From Proteiniclasticum sediminis (lineage in GTDB: Bacteria; Bacillota; Clostridia; Clostridiales; Clostridiaceae), in contig NZ_JAGSCS010000004.1 in NCBI RefSeq assembly GCF_018128025.1, positions 1 through 64,000 on the forward strand: a stretch of 64,000 nt of DNA, in the 5' to 3' direction. Of the stretch, positions 1-8,308 are shown piece after piece. Under the pieces are notes generated by a model. It was not told the DNA's origin and did no database searches. It saw only the letters and a program-made list of their open reading frames with translations. The position numbers and the translations under genes are program-made. The stretch's first letter is position 1; every line of letters begins with the position of its first letter.

Positions 1-98
1 TTCGCGACAGTGTTCCGGGAACAACCTAAAAGAGAGGCAATACTACGGCTGCTCAGCGATTGATGGTGAAGGCGAAGAATTTCTTTGTGCTTGGTCAT
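1..98 (-). CDS. istA: IS21-family transposase IstA, N-terminal part (cut by window edge)
   Basis: Reading the minus strand from an ATG at 98 gives 32 codons that begin MTKHKEILRLHH and continue to a helix-turn-helix with SLLGCSRNTV, the N-terminal DNA-binding helix-turn-helix of IS21-family transposases. A very strong ribosome site, AGGAGG, lies at 105-110, seven bases ahead of the ATG. The gene continues out of the window, so the DDE catalytic core and the IstB helper ATPase cannot be seen. It points away from the polysaccharide locus. The identity rests on a short stretch, but the motif and the terminal repeats upstream agree with each other. Confidence 0.8.
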   Translation of the reverse strand, partial: MTKHKEILRLHHQSLSSRSIASLLGCSRNTVA

Positions 99-129
99 AG
101 GGTACCTCCTCGAGTTTGTTACACCTTAG

Positions 130-265
130 TGTACAGCTCTATCGTACTCCATAAAAACACAAATGGCTCTCCGTTGCGAAATGGTTGCTCTACACGAGCG
201 AAATCATGGCTCTCATTCACCGTACTCGTGGCTTATTTAGACCGTTATATTCACTCTGCTCTTTG
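130..265. repeat. IS21-type multiple terminal repeats upstream of istA
   Basis: The motif GCTCT recurs at 136, 166, 187, 209 and 258, often inside a longer imperfect unit resembling ATGGCTCT...GCGAA (compare 163-180, 181-202 and 206-222). Several copies of a roughly 20 bp transposase-binding unit at each end are typical of IS21-family elements. The exact outer end of the element and any target duplication cannot be placed, but the element must stop before the flippase stop codon at 388. Confidence 0.45.
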
Positions 266-387
266 GTGGTTAATGATGGGGCGAGGGAGAGTTAGACGTA
301 GTAATATGACTTTAAAAACTATATTGTTATTTTTTAAATTACTGTTTTACAATTTTTATATCATACGGTCGATATTACTCTTTAAAA

Positions 388-1839
388 TTAACGCTTAGAT
401 TTAAGTCCTTTGAGCATAGTACGTAGATAACTAACTTCTTCAAATTTCAATACAAAGGCGAATACAAAATATATCACTACACCGATTATGATTTGAAGGG
501 AAATCAAAACTACATTACTATTAAGGTGCAAATATTTTAATAAATAAACCATTACCCCCATAAAAAGTGACAATAGTATCGAAGGCAAAATATCCATCCA
601 CTGTTCTTTTATACTATAATCAAGGTATTTTTTATTTGGATAAGCATTTATAACCGTTGAAATTAAACCAGTTAACAACTCTCCTAAGGCAATCATAAAA
701 ACACCAAAAGGTACTGTAATAACTAGAACTATAACATCGATTGTTTTTTTTATTATTTCCAACTTTAAGATGGTGCCACTATGTCCGAGTGCTTTAATTG
801 CTAATAAATTTGCTGTATGTATAGGCATTATTGAATATACAGCACAATAAACTTGTACATAAATAACAGCTGGGAGCCATTTTTCTGTTAGTAGTACCAA
901 AATAAGTGGTTCTGCGATTACCGCCAAACCAGTCATCATCGGAAAAATAATAAATGAACTCATTTTTATAGATCGTCGGACCATACTTCTAATAGCTTTG
1001 GTGTCATCTTGATACGACGAATAAGCTGGAAGCATTACAGATTGGATTGAACCATTTATATTTGCAACGAAAGCTGCGGGGAATTGCATTCCTCTATTAT
1101 AAAACCCTAATATTGATGGATTAAATATTTTCCCTATTAATAAGTTTCTTAAATTGAGAAAAGTAGTAGCTAATAAATTAGTCACTAATATATTTGAACC
1201 AAATCCAAATAACTCTCTAAGGCTAGTTTTCGAAATATAAAATGATGGCCTCCAATTAACAGTAATAAATAATAATCCGATAATTAGTACCTGATTTATA
1301 AGCTGTTGAGATACTAAAGCCCAAACACCATAACCATTATAGGCTAAAAAAATACCCACCAAACCTGATATGACAACTGCTATGGTACTAGTACGAAATA
1401 ATACTTTGAATTTCATGTTACGTGAAATAATAGCAACTTGGACAGAATTTATGGCGCCTGCAAATAATGTTACTGAAAAGACCCTTAAAATTAAAATTAT
1501 TCTAGCGTCATCATAAAAACGCGCAATTGTAGGCGCTGCAAAATAAATCATAGAGTATAAAATAGATGCAATAAGTAAACTACATGAAAATGCGGTGGAA
1601 TAATCAATAGAACTAACTTCTTTTTTTTGTATTAGCGAAGTACTAAATCCGCTCTGTACAAATATGTTGGCAAAAGTAGTAAATACCAAAATCAACGCAA
1701 CTAATCCGTAATCCTCAGGCGTTAATAGTCGTGCTAATATAAGAGATACAATAAAACTAATTGATTGATTTCCCCCTCTCTCAATTAGCTTCCACATTAA
1801 TGAAGTAATAACTTGATTTTTTGAAACTGTATTAGTCAT
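388..1839 (-). CDS. Wzx-type polysaccharide flippase
   Basis: This 483-residue, very hydrophobic protein has about a dozen predicted membrane helices and no catalytic motif. The N-terminus (WKLIERGGNQSISF, then LARLLTPEDYGLVA) is the signature start of the PST/MOP-type oligosaccharide flippases (Polysacc_synt family), which move undecaprenyl-linked repeat units across the membrane. Length fits the family. It is the last gene of the first polysaccharide locus, after the Wzy-like polymerase, so the pair would export and polymerise the same repeat unit. It is AT-rich like its neighbours. Substrate cannot be told from sequence. A second flippase lies at 23311-24735. Confidence 0.88.
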   Translation of the reverse strand: MTNTVSKNQVITSLMWKLIERGGNQSISFIVSLILARLLTPEDYGLVALILVFTTFANIFVQSGFSTSLIQKKEVSSIDYSTAFSCSLLIASILYSMIYFAAPTIARFYDDARIILILRVFSVTLFAGAINSVQVAIISRNMKFKVLFRTSTIAVVISGLVGIFLAYNGYGVWALVSQQLINQVLIIGLLFITVNWRPSFYISKTSLRELFGFGSNILVTNLLATTFLNLRNLLIGKIFNPSILGFYNRGMQFPAAFVANINGSIQSVMLPAYSSYQDDTKAIRSMVRRSIKMSSFIIFPMMTGLAVIAEPLILVLLTEKWLPAVIYVQVYCAVYSIMPIHTANLLAIKALGHSGTILKLEIIKKTIDVIVLVITVPFGVFMIALGELLTGLISTVINAYPNKKYLDYSIKEQWMDILPSILLSLFMGVMVYLLKYLHLNSNVVLISLQIIIGVVIYFVFAFVLKFEEVSYLRTMLKGLKSKR

Positions 1840-1857
1840 ATAATTACCTTCTTTTTA

Positions 1858-1884
1858 ATTATGTTGGTATCACCTTGCTGTCAA
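1858..1884 (-). promoter_or_regulatory. Possible promoter ahead of the flippase gene
   Basis: On the minus strand a perfect TTGACA (1879-1884) is followed after 15 bases by CATAAT (1858-1863). The spacer is shorter than the ideal 17, so this is tentative. It lies in the 135 bp gap between the polymerase and flippase genes and would allow separate flippase expression. Confidence 0.3.
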
Positions 1885-1974
1885 TTAACATGCAAACATT
1901 GTTGATAACTTTACACAATTTCAAGTTTGTATGGTGATTTCCAAATCAATTTAATATTGATTGATAGAGAACTT

Positions 1975-3237
1975 TTATGTGCTTACAACTTCATGTTTCT
2001 TTTGTGAATTAGTAATAGCAAGCAAAATTACAAAAGTATACAATAATCTTGGTTCATCGATTAACGAATTAATAGAGAAAGCTATTAATGCAGGTATGAC
2101 GAATAAGTAATTTCGAGAAATAAATTTTCTATTAAATACCATTATTATCAATGATAAATAAGAGATTATCCCATAGGAATACAAAAATCTCAAATGGTCT
2201 GAATGAGGTGTGACATAACTACCCTTTCTTAACAAAGTGTATCCATTACCAATTATTGGAGGTGTTTCCTTCAAAACTTCAAGATAAATATCAGTCCTTC
2301 CAGATAAACTATTTGAAGACCATCTTTGAAAAACCACGCTATTGACAATACTATCCATTATTATATTTGATGTGTATCCATCTATAACAATTATCAGCAA
2401 TGAACCAAGGACTAAACCATAGCTTACAATCAGCTTCTTTATATTAATCCTTTTACTAAGAACAAATGCACTTTTAATTAGTATATAAGCCGATAACGCA
2501 TAAGCGCCTCCAAGGCTTTTTGTTAGAAATAAAGAAAGTAGCATTACAATCCAAAGTGACGTTTTTTGAGCTGATTTTAATTTGTAATTCTCGAGCAAAA
2601 ATATTACTATAATTAGAATAAAATAACAAGCATTATTAGGATCTAGTAATATAAAGTTGAATCGGCTTAAATAACCCGCATTTTTTAGAACTGCATTTGT
2701 AGCCATATTTACATCGGCATTAAAAAAAACACCTTTAATAAGATAAAATAAATTTATGTCCACACTAAAGATCAATCCAAATAGTACAAAACTGAAACAA
2801 ACAAATAGTAATATTCTCTTTATTTTTAAGTTAGTATTTAAATTATATTTATAATATGCGTTATATACTGATTTATATAACATGAAGCCCACGAGAAGAT
2901 AAATTAATCTTTTCACATCTTCCTTTTGAACATTTACAAAGAAACTCGAAACACCATTATCTATTAAAGCTACTGGTTCTTTACTGATAAATGAAAACAA
3001 TGTTGATACAATCAATGTAAATATAAATAAACTCACTGCATGAATATTATTGAATGTTTTTCTGTTTATATATTTGATTACAAAATATAAAGCTATAGGT
3101 GTAGAATAAGGCATTGAAAAAAAAGGACTAACAGGAAAAATGGTAATGTCAAATATAATAAAAGCTAATGCAACGCTTTCAAATTTTTGTTTTGAACTCT
3201 TAACATTAGAAATCTCAAGTTCTGCATGCATCTTCAA
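1975..3237 (-). CDS. Wzy-like O-antigen/capsule polymerase
   Basis: A 420-residue protein that is nearly all membrane helices, with one larger hydrophilic loop near residues 300-350 that includes SGRTDIY and TPHSDHLRFLYSYGI. Wzy polymerases and O-antigen ligases share this layout, and their large loop often carries an R/H-rich stretch of this kind. Sequence conservation in the family is poor, so the call rests on topology and context (between a flippase and a glycosyltransferase). The start overlaps the end of the upstream glycosyltransferase gene by 23 bases; an alternative ATG is two codons further in. It is the only polymerase candidate in the window. Confidence 0.78.
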   Translation of the reverse strand: MKMHAELEISNVKSSKQKFESVALAFIIFDITIFPVSPFFSMPYSTPIALYFVIKYINRKTFNNIHAVSLFIFTLIVSTLFSFISKEPVALIDNGVSSFFVNVQKEDVKRLIYLLVGFMLYKSVYNAYYKYNLNTNLKIKRILLFVCFSFVLFGLIFSVDINLFYLIKGVFFNADVNMATNAVLKNAGYLSRFNFILLDPNNACYFILIIVIFLLENYKLKSAQKTSLWIVMLLSLFLTKSLGGAYALSAYILIKSAFVLSKRINIKKLIVSYGLVLGSLLIIVIDGYTSNIIMDSIVNSVVFQRWSSNSLSGRTDIYLEVLKETPPIIGNGYTLLRKGSYVTPHSDHLRFLYSYGIISYLSLIIMVFNRKFISRNYLFVIPALIAFSINSLIDEPRLLYTFVILLAITNSQKKHEVVST

Positions 3238-4558
3238 TTACCTCACAAATTGTTTTTTGTACTAAATTCGGATGATGCCTACGTAGAAATCCATCATAAG
3301 CTCTTTTTATAATTTGATCCCGGAAATTAGGATCATCTATTAAGATTGTTAGCTTTTTTTCTATGTTTTCAATGCTATCGGATTTGACTACCATTGCATA
3401 ATTATTTTCTTCCAAATATTTAATTGATGCTACCTTGTCTGGGCCTACAGCAAAAATGCACCTTTTTGATGCCATATATTCAGGAATTTTTGTCGATATT
3501 GATAATCTAGTAATTTTCATCATTTTTTTATCAAAAGATTCTACATGTATAAGAATGCTTGAATTATTAATTTGCTCAGCCAATTCTTCTTGATTTAATG
3601 AACCACCAATATTTATGGATGAAATATTATTAAATTCCTGTATAATTTCTTGAGGTAATACTGTTGGAGTATATATATCTAAACTATAATCCATAGATCT
3701 CTTTTGGTTTATTTGATCTAGCGCTTTCCCAATATTTTTTAATACCTTCCAGCGATTTAAAGATACATTCCCGGCATATATCAGCCTTAAGTCTTTAGGT
3801 TCATCACCTATATCTTTTCTTTCCACTGAGTTCATTAAAGTAGTATAATTTCCACCATATAAATTTTCATATTCATTCGACATTTCATCACTTATGGTAA
3901 TTACATTTTTTGATAATGATATTGCTTTTTTAAAAATTTTTTTATACCTTAATTTATTTATTTTTTCTACAATCGAATACTGGTAGAGACCAGTTGTATA
4001 ATCATCTGTTAATTCTAATACTAATGGTATTTTAAATTCTTCACATATCCATAGTGCAATATCATATCCAAAAACACCATTACTCCCTTGAAAAAACAGA
4101 ACATCTGGTTTAAACGTATTTATCCAATCAACTAGCTGTTTTGTTTTCCATGTACTAATTTTCCATAAAACCTCTCTTGCGGTAATGAAAATCGGTACTC
4201 TTGATACAAAAGCTTTGTGGATGAATTTATTAAGGTTTTTTCTTTCTACTCCTTTTCTTCGATCTTGATAAAGCTTTTTCACAATTGGATTATAAATTTG
4301 TTCAGTATCCACATCTTTTTTCTCTTGGACTACACTACCTATTTCACTCCTAGATAATATATTATTTAATACATCATAATCAGTAATCTTAAAATAGTTA
4401 TTACAAAAATCAAAATCTGGAATTTCTGGTTGTAAATAAATTTGAGCAATTGCTTCTTTATCCCATTCTTTAAAAAAGGCCTCCAACGTTTTTCCATTGT
4501 TTTGCTTTTTACTAAATGCATTATGACTTAAAACTAGTACTCTCTTGAAAGATTCCAT
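3215..4558 (-). CDS. Glycosyltransferase, GT-B fold (GT4-like)
   Basis: A soluble 447-residue protein with a two-Rossmann GT-B layout: an N-terminal half starting RVLVLSHNAF, and a C-terminal half with LRLIYAGNVS near residue 260 and an IPEYMASKRCIFAVGP segment near 360, where GT4 enzymes bind the sugar nucleotide. The usual EX7E motif is weak. It probably adds one sugar to the lipid-linked repeat unit on the inner face of the membrane. The N-terminal 130 residues are divergent, so acceptor and donor are unknown. It is followed by the polymerase gene with a short overlap, and 476 bases without a gene separate it from fnlC upstream. Confidence 0.72.
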   Translation of the reverse strand: MESFKRVLVLSHNAFSKKQNNGKTLEAFFKEWDKEAIAQIYLQPEIPDFDFCNNYFKITDYDVLNNILSRSEIGSVVQEKKDVDTEQIYNPIVKKLYQDRRKGVERKNLNKFIHKAFVSRVPIFITAREVLWKISTWKTKQLVDWINTFKPDVLFFQGSNGVFGYDIALWICEEFKIPLVLELTDDYTTGLYQYSIVEKINKLRYKKIFKKAISLSKNVITISDEMSNEYENLYGGNYTTLMNSVERKDIGDEPKDLRLIYAGNVSLNRWKVLKNIGKALDQINQKRSMDYSLDIYTPTVLPQEIIQEFNNISSINIGGSLNQEELAEQINNSSILIHVESFDKKMMKITRLSISTKIPEYMASKRCIFAVGPDKVASIKYLEENNYAMVVKSDSIENIEKKLTILIDDPNFRDQIIKRAYDGFLRRHHPNLVQKTICEVIEDACRT

Positions 4559-5034
4559 AAAAATCTCCTCTATTTAAAATTGATATTCATCATATACAAT
4601 ACAAATATTTATTAAATAAGCTAACTCATAACAAGAATTGCTATTTAAATACATTACATCCAATAGTCAATCAAGTAATTTAGGTAAACTTTTCAATATA
4701 TCTCATTCCATTTATAATGAATAATGAAGTTATTACATCGAAATGTATATTGCACCACAACAAGACCATTGAACAGGTGAATGAGCCCCCCCCAAAAAAA
4801 CTACTTTTGAACTCCTAATTTATAGTTAATTTCAATCAGTTTATAAAGGATTTTTCACACTGCTTTGAATCAAGTCCTTGACAAACAAACCTCTGAAAAT
4901 CAAGTCTTTTCCAATTAGGCAAAGTAAGTATAACTATCCCACTCAAGTGGACTTGTTTGGCGCAATGATGGCTTATTTTTCCGCAAGAGTGGTTCATTTT
5001 TCAGTTGATAAATATATTTAAATCAACACAAAAT
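4559..5034. other. 476 bp gap with IS-relic-like tandem repeats
   Basis: No convincing gene is present. The stretch is AT-rich and contains a C8 tract followed by A7 near 4786-4800. At its right end lie tandem 21 bp units (listed separately) that resemble IS21-type terminal repeats. A promoter for the downstream glycosyltransferase could lie here, but none stands out. The gap splits the polysaccharide locus into a nucleotide-sugar block and an export block. Confidence 0.5.
4941..5004. repeat. Three imperfect 21-bp tandem units, probable IS21-type end relic
   Basis: Units start near 4941, 4962 and 4983. The last two align as GCAATGATGGCTTATTTTTC and GCAAGAGTGGTTCATTTTTC; the first (CAAGTGGACTTGTTTGGCG) is more degenerate. 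Regular 21 bp units with a TGG..CATTTTTC core are the style of IS21-family transposase-binding ends. No transposase gene is next to them, so this would be a solo end or decayed element. Confidence 0.4.
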
Positions 5035-6159
5035 TTATTTTCCCCAAACCACTCTGTTTACATAATCTGTATAGCTTAAAATTATCCTTAACACCTTATT
5101 AGACACATTTGGCATGCTATAATCAGCTACTAGCCTCAAACTATCTTTTTCTTGTGTTTCAAGTATTTCAAGCCCCTGAAGAATTCTTTCTTTCTTAAGT
5201 CCAACCATCATCACTGATGCTTCTTCCATAGCCTCAGGTCTCTCATGAGCTTGTCTAATATTCAGCGCTCTAAACCCTAGAATTGATGACTCTTCACTGA
5301 TTGTCCCACTATCACTTAAAACAGCCTTTGCGTACTTTTGAAGTTTTACATAATCGTTAAATCCAAGCGGCTTCATAGTTTTAACTAATGGATTGAACTC
5401 AATACCTTTAGCTTCAATCATTTTTCTAGTTCTTGGATGTGTGCTCACGATCAGAGGCATCTGATATTTTTCTGCAATCGTGTTTAGGCTATCTACTAAA
5501 TCCATGAAATTCTGTTCAGAGCTGATATTCTCTTCTCTATGAGCTGATACAACAAAATACTCTTCTTCTTCTAATCCTAATCTTTCAAGGACATCGGATT
5601 TCTCAATATCTTCTTTTCTTGAGTTAAGAACTTCAAACATCGGACTACCAGTCTTTATCACTCTATCTGCTGGGAGACCTTCTCTTAAAAGGTACTCTCT
5701 AGCAATGTCACTATACGTTAGGTTAATATCTGCTGTATGGTCCACGATCTTTCTGTTAGTTTCTTCTGGGACCCTCTGGTCAAAACATCTATTCCCTGCT
5801 TCCATATGAAAGATAGGGATATGTCTTCTCTTAGCAGCTATTGCACATAAACAGCTATTTGTATCTCCGAGAACTAGAAATGCATCAGGCTTTACCTCTT
5901 CAAGGATTGGATCAATCTTAACTAGAATGTTCCCAATCGTCTCAACAGCAGTTCCTGTTGCAGCATTGAGGAAATAGTCCGGTTTCTTTAAGTTGAAGTC
6001 ATTGAAGAATACTTCATTCAATTCATAGTCATAGTTCTGTCCAGTATGAACAAGAACATGATCAATTGCTTCTGATTCATCTAGTTTATTTATAACAGCT
6101 GACAGTCTAATTATTTCTGGTCTAGTACCAACGACTGTCATGACTTTTAATTTCTTCAT
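5035..6159 (-). CDS. fnlC: UDP-N-acetylglucosamine 2-epimerase family, FnlC/CapG type (UDP-L-FucNAc synthesis)
   Basis: This 374-residue protein has the non-hydrolysing 2-epimerase fold: VVGTRPEIIRL near residue 9, a GDTNS loop near 97, HMEAGNRCFDQRVPEE near 117-132 and SDSGTISEE near 280. It belongs to the WecB superfamily. Because fnlB and fnlA follow directly upstream, the specific role is most likely the last step to UDP-L-FucNAc, 2-epimerisation of UDP-N-acetyl-L-pneumosamine (6-deoxy-L-talosamine form). Three bases separate it from fnlB, so the genes are one transcript. A plain WecB role (UDP-ManNAc) is the alternative but is less likely given the trio. Confidence 0.9.
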   Translation of the reverse strand: MKKLKVMTVVGTRPEIIRLSAVINKLDESEAIDHVLVHTGQNYDYELNEVFFNDFNLKKPDYFLNAATGTAVETIGNILVKIDPILEEVKPDAFLVLGDTNSCLCAIAAKRRHIPIFHMEAGNRCFDQRVPEETNRKIVDHTADINLTYSDIAREYLLREGLPADRVIKTGSPMFEVLNSRKEDIEKSDVLERLGLEEEEYFVVSAHREENISSEQNFMDLVDSLNTIAEKYQMPLIVSTHPRTRKMIEAKGIEFNPLVKTMKPLGFNDYVKLQKYAKAVLSDSGTISEESSILGFRALNIRQAHERPEAMEEASVMMVGLKKERILQGLEILETQEKDSLRLVADYSMPNVSNKVLRIILSYTDYVNRVVWGK

Positions 6160-6162
6160 CAG

Positions 6163-7272
6163 TTATACCTCCAAATAATAAGTATCAGGTTTTTCAGGAT
6201 CAAATGGCTCATTGGCCCACATAATTGTTACCATATCTGTATCACCAAGATTTTCTATGTTGTGTGTATAGCCTGTTGGTATATCGACAACTTCCATTTT
6301 GTCACCACTTACGAAATACTCTAACACTTCATCTGAATCTATTCTTCTAAATCGTATTACACCTTTACCGCTTACCACTAAAAACTTCTCATTCTTCGTA
6401 TGGTGCCAGTGATTTCCTTTTGTTATTCCAGGTTTTGAAATATTAACAGAAACCTGGCCTCGATCAGGAGTTTTAATGCATTCAGTAAATGATCCTCTCT
6501 GATCCACATTCATCTTTAAGTCGTAACTAAACTGGTCTTCTGGCAAATAACTCAAATAAGTGCTATAGAGTTTTTTAGTAAATGCATCAGCCATATTTGG
6601 CACTGATCTATCTTCTCTACTTTTCCTAAATGAATAAATTAGATCTGCTATTTCACCAAGTGTGATAGTATGTGCTACAGGAACTTCACAAAATGAACCT
6701 ATTTTGTTTTCTTTTCCCTCTAGGGAATTAATCAGCTCATTAACAACATCATCAATATAAACAAGGTTCATTACTACGCTTGGATCATTCACTTGAACAG
6801 GCAAAGAATGAGCAACATTATGACAAAATGTAGCAACCGCACTATTATAATTAGGCCTACACCATTTACCAAATACATTAGGAAATCTATAAACAAGAAC
6901 TTTAGATCCCGTTTCTTTGCCAAAAGCAAATAAGATGTCTTCTCCCGCCTTCTTACTTTCACCATAAGGATTATCTAGCTCAGCTTGAATAGACGACGAA
7001 ATCATCACCGGACAGGTGTTGTTATATTTTTTAAGCGAGCTTAATAGATCTGAGGTAAATCCAAAGTTTCCTTCCATAAACTCAGACTTTTCCTTTGGAC
7101 GGTTAACACCCGCAAGATGAAACACAAAGTTAGCCTCTTTACAATACTCATCAAGTAGAGAAGGATCTGTATCTCGATCATATTCAAAAATGCCTTCATA
7201 CTTTCTATTTCTTAACTCTGCAATTAAATTTTTTCCTATGAAGCCCTTTGCCCCAGTGACTAAAATCTTCAT
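6163..7272 (-). CDS. fnlB: UDP-L-FucNAc pathway reductase, FnlB/CapF type (SDR plus cupin)
   Basis: A 369-residue bifunctional protein. The N-terminal SDR domain starts with TGAKGFIG (residues 6-13) and carries YGESK near 103-107. The C-terminal cupin (about 250-369) includes GNHWHHTKNEKF, with metal-binding His residues. In the CapF family the cupin epimerises C3 and the SDR domain reduces C4 of the 4-keto intermediate made by FnlA/CapE. Domain order and length match CapF. Its start shares one base with the fnlA stop region, so the two genes are tightly coupled. The product passes to FnlC. Confidence 0.92.
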   Translation of the reverse strand: MKILVTGAKGFIGKNLIAELRNRKYEGIFEYDRDTDPSLLDEYCKEANFVFHLAGVNRPKEKSEFMEGNFGFTSDLLSSLKKYNNTCPVMISSSIQAELDNPYGESKKAGEDILFAFGKETGSKVLVYRFPNVFGKWCRPNYNSAVATFCHNVAHSLPVQVNDPSVVMNLVYIDDVVNELINSLEGKENKIGSFCEVPVAHTITLGEIADLIYSFRKSREDRSVPNMADAFTKKLYSTYLSYLPEDQFSYDLKMNVDQRGSFTECIKTPDRGQVSVNISKPGITKGNHWHHTKNEKFLVVSGKGVIRFRRIDSDEVLEYFVSGDKMEVVDIPTGYTHNIENLGDTDMVTIMWANEPFDPEKPDTYYLEV

Positions 7273-8291
7273 TATTTATCCCAACTTTCCAATTGTTCTC
7301 TTACATAATCAAGCTGTAGAAGCTTCTCTTTTATTTGCTCAATGTTAAGCCTTTCTGTATTATGTGAGTTGTACTCATCTTCAGATGAAAGCTTTTGATC
7401 TCCTTCAACAAAGTACTTATCGTAGTTTAAATCTCTCTTATCAGCAGGCACTCTATAGAATCCACCCATGTCTTTTGCTACAACATGCTCTTCCTTCGTT
7501 AGAAGTGTTTCATATAGCTTTTCACCGTGACGAGTACCAATTACTTTGATTTCATTATCTGCATTAAAAAGTTCTTTAACTGCTTGAGCTAAATCTCCTA
7601 TAGTTGAAGCAGGTGACTTCTGAACCATAATATCACCAGCTTCAGCGTTCTGAAATGCAAACACTACAAGCTCAACAGCTTCTTCAAGACTCATTAGGAA
7701 CCTTGTCATATTTGGATCAGTTACTGTCAATGGCTGTCCATTCTTAATTTGATCTATAAACAGTGGAATTACTGATCCTCTTGAAGCCATAACATTGCCA
7801 TATCTTGTACCGCAAATAAGTGTTCTGTCAGGATCAATGGTCTTTGCTTTTGCAACAAAAACTTTCTCCATCATAGCTTTTGAGATGCCCATGGCGTTAA
7901 TTGGATAGGCTGCTTTATCAGTAGATAGACATATTACCTTTTTAACTCTCATCTCAATAGCTCCAGAAAGTACATTATCGGTTCCTAATACATTTGTCTT
8001 TACTGCCTCGAGAGGGAAAAACTCACAAGAAGGCACCTGCTTAAGGGCAGCTGCATGAAAGATATAGTCGACTCCATGCATAGCATTTTTAACACTTGCA
8101 AGATCTCTAACATCGCCAATATAGAATTTCAATTTATCATTTTTATATAGTTTTCTCATATCGTCTTGTTTCTTCTCGTCACGAGAAAAAATACGGATTT
8201 CTTTAATATCTGTATTTAAGAATCTTTTCATTACCGCATTCCCAAAAGAGCCTGTTCCACCTGTAATTAATAAAGTTTTGTTTTTAAACAT
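7272..8291 (-). CDS. fnlA: UDP-GlcNAc 4,6-dehydratase/5-epimerase, FnlA/CapE type
   Basis: A 339-residue extended SDR enzyme. TGGTGSFG (10-17) binds NAD(P), STDKA sits at 123-127, and the catalytic MxxxK motif (Met134, Lys138) replaces the usual YxxxK, as known for CapE and the related inverting dehydratases. It converts UDP-GlcNAc to the 4-keto-6-deoxy sugar with C5 inversion, the first committed step to UDP-L-FucNAc. The YPINAMG segment favours CapE/WbjB over PseB. It is followed immediately by fnlB and preceded 17 bases away by the WbuB-like transferase gene. Confidence 0.92.
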   Translation of the reverse strand: MFKNKTLLITGGTGSFGNAVMKRFLNTDIKEIRIFSRDEKKQDDMRKLYKNDKLKFYIGDVRDLASVKNAMHGVDYIFHAAALKQVPSCEFFPLEAVKTNVLGTDNVLSGAIEMRVKKVICLSTDKAAYPINAMGISKAMMEKVFVAKAKTIDPDRTLICGTRYGNVMASRGSVIPLFIDQIKNGQPLTVTDPNMTRFLMSLEEAVELVVFAFQNAEAGDIMVQKSPASTIGDLAQAVKELFNADNEIKVIGTRHGEKLYETLLTKEEHVVAKDMGGFYRVPADKRDLNYDKYFVEGDQKLSSEDEYNSHNTERLNIEQIKEKLLQLDYVREQLESWDK

Positions 8292-8308
8292 TAATTTTAC
8301 CTCATTTC

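Noticed and set aside
60-398. Plus-strand open frame of 112 codons at the left edge
   Set aside because: It runs antisense to istA and through the IS terminal repeats, with no ribosome site and no family resemblance.
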